Below, in pieces: positions 30,001 through 64,000 of a DNA stretch of 64,000 bases (position 1 is the first letter of the stretch; every line of letters starts with the position of its first letter). This stretch comes from Branchiostoma belcheri. Lineage: Eukaryota > Chordata > Leptocardii > Amphioxiformes > Branchiostomatidae. The stretch lies in assembly GCF_001625305.1 (NCBI RefSeq), contig NW_017803335.1, positions 363,691 through 427,690 on the forward strand. The letters are read 5' to 3'. The notes beneath the pieces were generated by a model. That model ran no database searches. It was not told the origin of the DNA and saw nothing but the letters and a program-made list of their open reading frames with translations. The position numbers were made by a program, and so were the translations under genes.

Positions 30001-32228
30001 GGATTGTGATGATATTTGGTACGTTGGTAAGTCTTAGGAAGCCAAAGGTCAAGGTCAAATATGGGCCTCCTGGTGGATGACCTTGGTACTGCAGCACAAC
30101 TTCCGGTTTTTGTATCTTTTGTTTTGAACATGCTATGGTCTTCACTTTTGGGGGACAAATAGCTTATCCTATCAGGATGGTGTGAGTTTGGTCCCCCTAG
30201 CAGCTTGTTCTGGAACTGCAGGGCACTTTCTGGCGAAATCTTTAAAAGCCAATACCGGTAAGTCCAGATAGGAACAACGTATTTTCATCATTTTTGTTGT
30301 GTAGGTTACTGAGAGAGAGCTGTACATAATTAAATGTACAGATGTACAAATTATGCAAATGAGGATGTAATTTGCATAATTAATGAGAAAATGCTATAAT
30401 TACAGTGTTTTATATAATAGTACTTTTATACATGTAATCTATTTAATATGTGGCAGGCAGAACATCAATAGATACCAATTATGCAAATGATGACCTAATT
30501 TGCATAATTGTGAAAATTCTGTGACTCCTTATTGGTGAATGATGGGACTTGTGACATGTGTAAGTTACTTAAAGGTTAACACCTCTATGCATATATTATG
30601 TTAATGTGGAGGTCATTTGCATGATTAATGAGGACATGTTGAAATGAAGTATGACAAAGTAGAGGGATTTTACAATATGAAAATGTTGTCATTTGAATTT
30701 ACAAATTTCCTTATTTCCAATTTCCATTGTCAATGAGACAAATAAAAAACATTTACAAAGACTCATATATTTCATGGAGGTTTGAAATCTCAGAATTCTT
30801 GTCTATCATTGTCATATCTGTGAATTCCTTGAAAACATCTACTGTTAGTTTGTGTAACATTAAAGGGTTAATGCCCCGCCCTGAGGTGTATATGGTGAGA
30901 TAATCCCTGGTCAGGTGTGATAACCACTGAATAAACCACCAAGTGAGCATAGCGAACGAGGTGGTTTATGAGGCGGTTATCACACCTAACCAGGGATTAT
31001 CTCACCATATACACCGAGGATAAGGCGGGGCATTAACGTTATTATCATATAGCCTATCTAAACTTTTGTTGTTTTTCCATCCGCCTTTCTGGTTTAGCTA
31101 CTGTTCATTAAAACTAGCAAAATGAGTACTGTAAATCTGGCATGCCGTGTGAATTCAAAATGGCGAGAGAACCCCCTTGTTTTTGTCTGCCTTTTCTGCT
31201 TTTTATAAAATAACTCGCGTTGCCGAGTTCGTGCCCAACAAAGGGCTATGAAGCGAATGTACCAAGATGGGAAATACCTACAATGTAGGTTTGAACCCAG
31301 CGTTCGGTGCTGCAGTAGGAAGGCGGATCAGTACCAGAGAAGTAGCGATTGGTGGTACGGCATCGCACTTGGCACATTTGACAACATTCAATGGTAATAC
31401 TATGCTATAGGCGATGTTTTTGGACAGAAAATAATGCAGGCTCATTTGCATATGATAAGTGACATCTAACTTCCTTTGCCAGCAATGATTCGCTTTAGAC
31501 GGAGGAAATCCATTTTGGACCCCCCTCTGAAGGATCGCACGATAGGGTCCAAGGTGGTAGTGATGACGATTCGAGGATTACCGTCGTGCGACTATTTTGA
31601 TCGTCTTTAGACGGTGTTAAAATACTGTCACCGGCAATGTCTTGACAATAAACATTCGTAGGACTATTCAACCGTCGTCAGTCTAAAGTCAGCCTATGCT
31701 GGTTCCAAAAAATATGCTGGCTGAATCATAGAAATGAATAACTGGGGTTCCTGTGGTTCAAAACCCCAGACATCACGAAACACATGTTGAACCTTCTTCT
31801 CCTTTGTTTAAACTTTCCGACTCCAAAATAACGGTGCAGCAACTCCTTTAAGTTTAACAGTCAACCACCTGGCCCACAAGGAGTGCAAGAGCCCTTCCTG
31901 GTGGTCAGCGCAAATTTAATTAATTGGGAAGCACATTCTGATTCTCTTAGGACAAACTGGAATTACAATCTGCCCTAGAAAATCTTGAAAATCACATCCA
32001 AATTGCAAGTTGCATGTAGTATTTCAGGCCCTGTTAGCAAGGGTACTAATGTCTGTCTTCTCCTGGCTGACAAAGACCTTAGTATATCATTTCTGTTGCA
32101 GACCGTCCACCAAACTTGATGGAAGGACAGAGACGTGTTTTGTCAACTGTGTGGAAAGATTTATCGACACCAGTAACTTTGTCCTCAACCGCCTCCAGAG
32201 TAAAGCAGGGACGGGCGAGCTCCATTAG
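14860..32228 (+). CDS. TIMM8: TIMM8-family small Tim chaperone (TIMM8A/B-like), complete, two exons
   Basis: Exons 14860-15005 and 32102-32228 encode a complete 90-residue protein. Small Tim proteins form hexamers with TIMM13 in the mitochondrial intermembrane space and escort hydrophobic precursors such as TIM23 to the inner membrane (family knowledge). The twin CX3C motifs are C42-W-E-K-C46 and C61-F-V-N-C65. The helix [18 protein letters not shown] and the segment [15 protein letters not shown] are strongly TIMM8-like. The junction splits an Arg codon (AG then A). The 17,096 bp intron is extreme for so small a gene and holds most of the transposon material of the window. A or B paralogue cannot be decided here. 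Confidence 0.95.
15961..16158 (-). repeat. Inverted end repeat of DIRS-like element, left
   Basis: Complement of 20569-20767. On the minus strand it carries ATGGCCGCCGATCG and encodes [16 protein letters not shown] followed by a C-x-x-C pair. The spacing is like the start of a BED-type zinc finger. A splice-donor-like CAG/GTGAGTG follows. Confidence 0.7.
16113..17471 (-). pseudogene. DIRS-type reverse transcriptase, broken
   Basis: Two open stretches. The first (17471-16760) carries the region before the RT core: [49 protein letters not shown]. The second (16559-16113) carries the palm: [32 protein letters not shown] with both catalytic aspartates. Between them lies a 173 bp palindromic scramble (16586-16758) that repeats the coding sequence for PQDYLGELF. 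After GLVES the frame decays. A 280 bp imperfect duplication (17157-17340 and 17440-17640) lies upstream. Confidence 0.75.
16586..16758. repeat. Perfect 55 bp inverted repeat inside the RT
   Basis: Bases 16586-16640 and 16704-16758 are exact reverse complements. The 63 bp between them contain further short copies of the same sequence, including CTACCGGGTAGCG at the centre. It splits the reverse transcriptase. Confidence 0.9.
17742..20314 (-). pseudogene. DIRS ORF1 (gag-like), interrupted by hAT element
   Basis: The N-terminal part (20314-19414) has an acidic coiled segment ([20 protein letters not shown]), Ser/Arg-rich tracts and a conserved-looking end ([11 protein letters not shown]). The C-terminal part (18203-17770) has a Cys/His cluster ([23 protein letters not shown]) typical of DIRS ORF1. 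The two parts are in the same frame once the 1202 bp insertion and one 8 bp target copy are discounted. A 65-70 bp direct duplication at 20086-20217 and a frame overlap near 20080 affect the start. Confidence 0.65.
18204..19405. mobile_element. Non-autonomous hAT-type transposon, 1202 bp, with TIR and 8 bp TSD
   Basis: Perfect 16 bp terminal repeats (CAGGGCTTTAGCCAGC and complement) extend imperfectly to about 36 bp. They are flanked by the exact 8 bp duplication CTTCGAAC (18196-18203 and 19406-19413). Subterminal ACCGTCAA / TTGACGGT motifs are repeated at both ends, as in many hAT elements. No transposase ORF. Inserted into the ORF1 of the DIRS-like element. Confidence 0.92.
20569..20767 (+). 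repeat. Inverted end repeat of DIRS-like element, right
   Basis: Plus-strand counterpart of 15961-16158. The plus strand reads [16 protein letters not shown] with KCCVC, then CCGGCAG/GTGAGTG. Directly adjoined at 20768 by a truncated copy of the GGCCACACC inverted-repeat family, whose right end is at 21052. Confidence 0.7.
21341..22400. repeat. Two imperfect tandem copies, offset about 620 bp
   Basis: The segment from AATGGTTCACAAAACTTACA (about 21363) through GTGGTTATTTTGGTTA (21812) recurs from about 21990 to 22375. Shared landmarks are GGTGCCCTAAT and CAGGTCGATCTGAGAAGAGA. Confidence 0.8.
21812..22467. mobile_element. TA-flanked element with ACGGGGGGTGCCCTAAT ends, 656 bp
   Basis: Inverted ends ACGGGGGGTGCCCTAATTCC and GGAATTAGGGCACCCCCCGT are flanked by TA on both sides, suggesting a Tc1/mariner-like target. 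Same end family as 61713-62169. No transposase frame. Confidence 0.7.
22468..23560 (-). repeat. Octamer-rich AT repeat family, copy D, split by insertion
   Basis: Left part 22468-22663 (ATTATGCAAATTAGA, GAACAAGCTGCTAGGGGG) and right part 23335-23560 (ACCCTAGCATGTCCAGATCA, CCACTAGGGGGCC) match consecutive parts of the copies at 4700-4900 and 10850-11000 (inverse). The element at 22668-23330 lies between them. Confidence 0.75.
22668..23330. mobile_element. TTAA-flanked element, 663 bp
   Basis: Flanked by TTAA at 22664-22667 and 23331-23334. Imperfect inverted ends GGTTCCGGGTCGGAGTTTAA and AACTCCGGTCCGAGACC. The TTAA target suggests a piggyBac-type non-autonomous element. Related to 44474-45130 and in its left part to 24533 and 28699. 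Confidence 0.8.
23911..23991. repeat. Hairpin (foldback) element
   Basis: About 37 bp arms: GTGCCAGACCCATATCACAC at left pairs with GCTATGGGTCTGGCAC at right around the loop GTGAGCA. A partial relative is at 41090-41150. Confidence 0.85.
24371..25621. repeat. 1.25 kb duplicated block, left copy
   Basis: Matches 28539-29787 in order with only a few per cent differences. It contains a repeat derived from the 22668 element family (from 24533). Its interior also carries a 30 bp stretch (TGAAGGATGAATGAAGGATG and on) shared with 20333-20364 but absent from the right copy. Confidence 0.9.
25507..25689. repeat. Long hairpin, arms about 85 bp
   Basis: ACGCAAGTTAGCTACAAAAG through GATACATGTACC is mirrored by GGACATGTATCGGTTCAATC through CTTTTGTAGCTCACTTGCGT, with a loop of only a few bases. 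The copy at 29650-29787 has lost most of the right arm. Confidence 0.9.
25700..26920. other. CpG-rich stretch with short inverted repeat, no recognisable gene
   Basis: GCCATTTTGGGGTCCA at 25770-25785 is inverted at 26598-26613. A CGTCATCATGACGTCATGAC stretch near 25731 has CRE-like palindromes. ORFs of 60-80 codons here have no recognisable family. It could be a transposon with worn ends or an unrecognised promoter. Confidence 0.35.
26930..27480. repeat. CpG-rich repeated segment, partner of 12210-12640
   Basis: Shares landmarks AAGCCGCTACCTTCCCA, AAAAGTTCTTGTCGATCGTA and GGCGCCATCTTGTC with 12210-12640, diverged. The short ORF seen in the partner is not preserved. Confidence 0.55.
27696..28172. 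repeat. Foldback element, CCGGAA-rich arms
   Basis: Left arm 27696-27811 (TCTGCCTATTTACCGGAATA, GGAGGCTAAAATCTACCGGA) pairs with right arm 28078-28172 around a loop of about 265 bp. The left arm has an extra CCGGAAAACACAGTTAAACA expansion. Confidence 0.85.
28519..28538. other. Assembly gap (20 N)
   Basis: Twenty unknown bases. The sequence immediately right of the gap starts the second copy of the 24371 block. Confidence 1.
28539..29787. repeat. 1.25 kb duplicated block, right copy
   Basis: Partner of 24371-25621, starting at GAATTC directly after the gap. Differences are scattered single bases and small indels. Confidence 0.9.
29878..30805 (+). repeat. Octamer-rich AT repeat family, copy E
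   Basis: Head AACTCCATGAAAAATGGAGG, then (TG)n/(TGTC)n, GACCTTGGTACTGCAGCAC, and ATTATGCAAATGAGG / AATTTGCATAATTAATGAG pairs. Tail TTTCATGGAGGTTTGAAATC. Confidence 0.75.
30872..31032. mobile_element. 161 bp TTAA-flanked foldback element
   Basis: TTAA at 30868-30871 and 31033-31036 bracket an almost complete palindrome. Left arm TGCCCCGCCCTGAGGTGTAT, with right-arm complement ending GGCGGGGCA; arms about 70 bp, loop about 20 bp. The end sequence recurs at 58406-58438. Confidence 0.85.
31041..32101. other. Rest of TIMM8 intron 1, no gene seen
   Basis: Apart from short inverted motifs around 31500-31700 (TAGACGG / CCGTCGTCAGTCTAAAG), I see no coding exon or recognisable element before the TIMM8 acceptor. 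Confidence 0.5.
32102..32228 (+). CDS. TIMM8: TIMM8 exon 2, with stop codon
   Basis: Acceptor TTTCTGTTGCAG. Encodes the second CX3C motif (CFVNC) and the C-terminal helix, ending GTGELH and TAG at 32226-32228. A GGAGCAGT-type minisatellite begins immediately after the stop. Confidence 0.94.
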
Positions 32229-32230
32229 AG

Positions 32231-32545
32231 CTGGCAGTTCTGAGGAGCAGTCCCGGGGAGCAGTTCTGTGGAGTGGTCCTGAGGAGCAGTTCTGAGGAGT
32301 GGTCCTGAGGAGCAGTTCTGAGTAGTGGTCCTGAGGAGCAGTTCTGAGTCCTGAGGAGCAGTCCTGAGTTCTGAGGAGCAGTCCCAGGGAGTATTGTCTG
32401 ATCATGAGGAGCAGTCCTGAGGAGTGGTCCTGAGGAGTACTCCCGTGGAGCAGTCTTGAATAGTGCTCCCAAGGAGTAGTCCTGTACTGTGAGCAGTTCT
32501 GAGGAGTACTCTGTAGTCCAGAGGAGTAATAGTACTGAGGAGTAA
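32231..32545. repeat. Minisatellite in TIMM8 3' UTR
   Basis: Short degenerate units of the type GGAGCAGTTCTGAGGAGTG and CCTGAGGAGCAGTCCTGAG (10-24 bp periods) start three bases after the TIMM8 stop. Long minus-strand ORFs over it are repeat artefacts. Confidence 0.9.
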
Positions 32546-32841
32546 TTCTGAGGAACATAGTGGACTTTACTATAGACACAGCTGTGCTGATAATGTACAA
32601 CTTGTACATGTATGATAGCTAGTAATAGATGACGTCCAGGCAATTGTAGGGCATGCAGTCGTACATGTTTAGTTGCCTGTTCCTAGCAGACTGAAGCTAA
32701 CAAGCCTGGTCTCCGGATCCAGGCTAAGATATTCCAAACTCTAACCCTAATCATAGACGTTTGTAGCTACAATTGATACACCTGATACCAAAACCTTTTT
32801 ATTTCATGTGTATTTCTTTGGCATGAATATACATGTATTTT

Positions 32842-32847
32842 AATAAA
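32842..32847 (+). terminator. Candidate polyadenylation signal of TIMM8
   Basis: AATAAA about 615 bp after the TIMM8 stop, in an AT-rich stretch followed by T/G-rich sequence. It is the first canonical hexamer I noticed downstream; not confirmed by transcript data. Confidence 0.4.
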
Positions 32848-32992
32848 TACCAAGAATACATGTACTTGTACTTTGTTCAGTTTTTCACTTCAGTACTCAG
32901 GTATTTTTTTTTATATTTTACAGAGCAAACGTGAAATTATCTTAATACAGTTACAAAGTTAAAACTTCCTACACAAAAAAGTGGTGCATTGA

Positions 32993-33175
32993 ATGTTCAA
33001 CTGTTTCATGGATGCTTTAGTGCCAACCATAAATCACATAAAATCACATACAAGCTTCATCGATACCCTGAAGCGAGATGATGGGCTCAGGGACATCTCT
33101 ACAGCGGAGCTCCGATCACTGATGGAAGATGGAGATGAGTGGATCCTCCGGAGAAGAATCCATTGCTCCCCATGA
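32993..33175 (+). other. Unrecognised 60-codon ORF, possible exon remnant
   Basis: After an acceptor-like ACATACAAG, the frame reads FIDTLKRDDGLRDISTAEL and EDGDEWILRRR before a stop at 33173. The composition looks protein-like, but I do not recognise it and no partner exon is visible. It could be a decayed pseudogene piece or chance. Confidence 0.2.
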
Positions 33176-33218
33176 AGACATCACTGATGTCCACGTTCAA
33201 GGTTAAAAATCTTTGGCT

Positions 33219-34085
33219 TAGCCCCACTCTTTAGACTGGGAATAGTATACAACTCCAAAACCCTTTGAAAATGGTTAACAGTTTGTCTTTAGACACGAGC
33301 AGGTCACCGTGGTGAGGGATAAAATGTCACGGGGAAGGCAACCCCCCCCCCCGACCCCCCTAGATTGCGAGCCTCCCAAAATCCAATGATGAACCTAGGC
33401 AGACGGAAAAAAGATTTCAAGTTAGGTAGAGCCCTGGCCGACTCTGACTCCATTTGTGGACGCGCTCGGGGACCAGGGCAGGTGAGAAACACAGGGAACA
33501 CCTTGAATGCGTGACACGTAAGGTATACTAGTATTTAATTTTGTCAATGATCACTTTTTCTCACAAGTTAAGATACGAAATCTAGTGCAAATAAAAACAA
33601 CTGTCAATTTACCGTTTAGCATTGCTGACTGTCCTGAACTTACCGTTATGCATTGTCGGCCCTGCTGTTACATTAACCGTTGGCAGGACCCCCCATGCAG
33701 ACCCTCTCAAAATGGTGGGAGAAGAGCCGCTTATTTTGTCTTGCGACTCAAGTTCATGTTTTTACTGTTTGCTGCCTGCATATTCATGCATTGTGATGTC
33801 GAGTAATCGCCCAACGAAGGAGACTGAGGGGTTGTGTACAGGGATGGGCAATTTCCGGGCTCTCTTCCACGCCATGCTGGTACATGTGGTAGCACAGGCA
33901 GAATAGTGCTTCAGAACCTTCACTGGCCATTTGCTGATTTCCTTTTCAGGTAGGGTGGCACATGAAAAAAATGGAAAAATGGGATAGATACAAAGTACTC
34001 TATGAAGTGAAAGATTGACATGAGTATAACAGAAGCTTCAAGCACGGGCTTACTTAATGGCCCTTAATTAGCATGTTATTGAAGA
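33219..34085. repeat. Diverged relative of the 46597-47305 element
   Basis: Left end CCCCACTCTTTAGACTGGGA. The interior tracks 46600-47070 in order (AAGTTCATGTTTTTACT, CGTTGTGTACAGGGA-type sequence, CTTTTCAGGTAGGG). The right end is not identified. Confidence 0.6.
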
Positions 34086-34859
34086 GCAGAAACATCAGCT
34101 CTAACCACCCTTGAAGGGCAACAGCACCACCTGCTGCATGCGGACTTTATTGGAAGTGCAGCCTCCACCATTTATTCCATCACACATTGTGTCTGAATTT
34201 GATGTACATGTATATCTATTAAAACTACATACAAATATGAAGTCTATCAGCAGGCTTCTCAGCATCACAGTTGTAGCAATAGCCTAACTACACAATGAAT
34301 ATATTCTAGTTTCTGTCTTAGTGGAAGCTTTATTCCACATTTTCAAGAATTATATAACGTTACATGTACAATGTATATAATCATAAAATGAAACCTCAAC
34401 GTACAATGACAGTCATTGACAATGTGTATGGATTGGTTCCTTGGGGTACCAAAAGAAACAACGAAGTCCCCATCAAAGTGTCTGCTGTCGGTAACGTTGT
34501 TGTAACGTTACAGTACCGTGCGTACTGGTTATTGTTAGCCCATTATGATAGTGTTGCTGTTGCGATGGGAGGTTCCCACGGTTGCTTAACAACACATCTA
34601 GTCAGACCGCAGGTGCACGTTGTCGTCTCTCACCGACCAGACGTGCATAAGCCCAGGCATCTGAATAATGCCCGTCCTGAATACTAGTACCTGATGTCCC
34701 TCGAGAAGCCGGAAATTATGAGGGCCCATGTGTGCCTGGGTACTGCCCGAATAATACATGCATAAATCAGGGCCTCGCGTGCTGCGGTAAGGCAGGGGTT
34801 TGCATGCGGAAGTGAAGGATCTTTAGGGTTGACAGGCTTCTCCAAACAGCGGCGATTTT

Positions 34860-35032
34860 AAACCCATATTCGGTGACGTTTTACAGCGGCCTGTGTTTGT
34901 TGGCGTGTGTGTTGTGACTTCTAGGTTGTGTTGTAACGTCACGTGCGTCGCGGCGTTCACGTCACGTACCGCCTCCCAGGGGACGTCAGGCCGGCGAGCG
35001 GGCAGCTTCCACACCGCACAACACGGCAAGGC
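34860..35032 (+). promoter_or_regulatory. DCLK leader and proximal promoter region
   Basis: GC- and CpG-richer than the flanking DNA, directly upstream of the DCLK ATG. The exon frame stays open through 34943-35032 but contains no ATG, so this is probably 5' UTR. No TATA box seen. Confidence 0.4.
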
Positions 35033-63574
<28,542 letters not shown>

Positions 63575-63839
63575 TAGCATGTCTGCGTCTGTGCACTGTT
63601 TCTGTTGGATGCTTAGTCAACATTGTGTCAGAAGTTTACCCGTTGCAGATGACATCTCTTCCAACACAACATTTGAAAACTATAGACAGGATGTCATCCT
63701 TAAATGTGCGAATACAACCTTAAGCAAGACATTGTGCCAAAGCGCTATGTACAATACATTACAGGTTTTGTGCAGGCACATTACATTGTATGTTCTTTGG
63801 ATGTGCTGGGTTAGATACAGCTAGTCTGGCCTCCTTTAA

Positions 63840-64000
63840 GGCCACAGCAAGTAATTTTTATGGATAACATTAGCGCGCGCATGAATTTTCGCCTGATTTT
63901 GGAGAGAAAAAAACAAGAAATTTTGTTGCCTTCTGACATTGATCAACATGCCGAAAATGGGCAAAGATGTCTGTTGCCATGCCCGAACTTGGTGGACGTC
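63840..64000 (+). mobile_element. Left end of a GGCCACA-type inverted-repeat element, runs out of window
   Basis: GGCCACAGCAAGTAATTTTT and ATGGATAACATTAGCGCGCG match the left ends at 2977 and 11763. The other end is beyond base 64000. Confidence 0.6.

Noticed and set aside
32079-32643. Long minus-strand ORFs (176 and 152 codons)
   Set aside because: They translate the complement of the TIMM8 exon and its 3' UTR minisatellite. Low complexity, no family.
34364-34687. 107-codon ORF upstream of DCLK
   Set aside because: No recognisable family, no splice link to DCLK and intron-like composition; probably chance.
34943-35032. N-terminal extension of DCLK ([12 protein letters not shown])
   Set aside because: Open only from a GTG and contains no ATG. 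The first ATG at 35033 fits the family N-terminus, so the extension is treated as leader.

Overview
The window is animal nuclear DNA, most likely from a cephalochordate (amphioxus, Branchiostoma). It has small exons in long introns, GT/AG splice sites, vertebrate-like protein sequences and a very dense load of short inverted-repeat elements. The species call is inference from gene sequence and repeat style; no search was run.

Three protein-coding genes explain the real coding signal. (1) On the minus strand, ten exons between 14505 and 103 encode TERF2IP (RAP1), the shelterin telomere protein: BRCT domain, Myb domain, a long acidic repeat linker and the start of the RAP1 C-terminal domain. 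The last exon lies left of the window. (2) On the plus strand, two exons at 14860-15005 and 32102-32228 encode a complete 90-residue small Tim chaperone of the TIMM8 family, split by a 17 kb intron. It is head-to-head with TERF2IP, with 354 bp between the start codons. (3) On the plus strand, eleven exons from 35033 to 63543 encode a doublecortin-like kinase (DCLK): two doublecortin domains, a Ser/Pro-rich linker and a CaMK-type kinase domain up to subdomain IX. The gene runs off the right end. All splice phases in the three models agree.

The rest is introns and spacers filled with repeats. The TIMM8 intron holds a decayed DIRS-type retroelement (15961-20767) with inverted ends. It is broken by a clean 1.2 kb hAT-type insertion (18204-19405) with 16 bp terminal repeats and an 8 bp target duplication. 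Elsewhere there are TTAA-flanked elements (22668, 30872, 39344, 44474, 58443), TA-flanked elements (9191, 21812, 61713), PIF/Harbinger-like elements (46597, 48144), a tRNA-derived SINE (59330), a LINE remnant (47695) and minisatellites. An abundant AT-rich repeat family, built from inverted ATGCAAAT octamers, occurs about ten times. Several near-identical blocks abut N gaps (24371/28539; 42951/44092; 55211/56161) and may be allelic copies placed in tandem by the assembly.

The three genes act in unrelated processes (telomere protection, mitochondrial import, microtubule/kinase signalling). Only TERF2IP and TIMM8 are physically linked, through what looks like a shared bidirectional promoter. 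I found no convincing new multi-gene system; the unusual content is the layered, datable transposon insertions and the repeat evolution inside TERF2IP.
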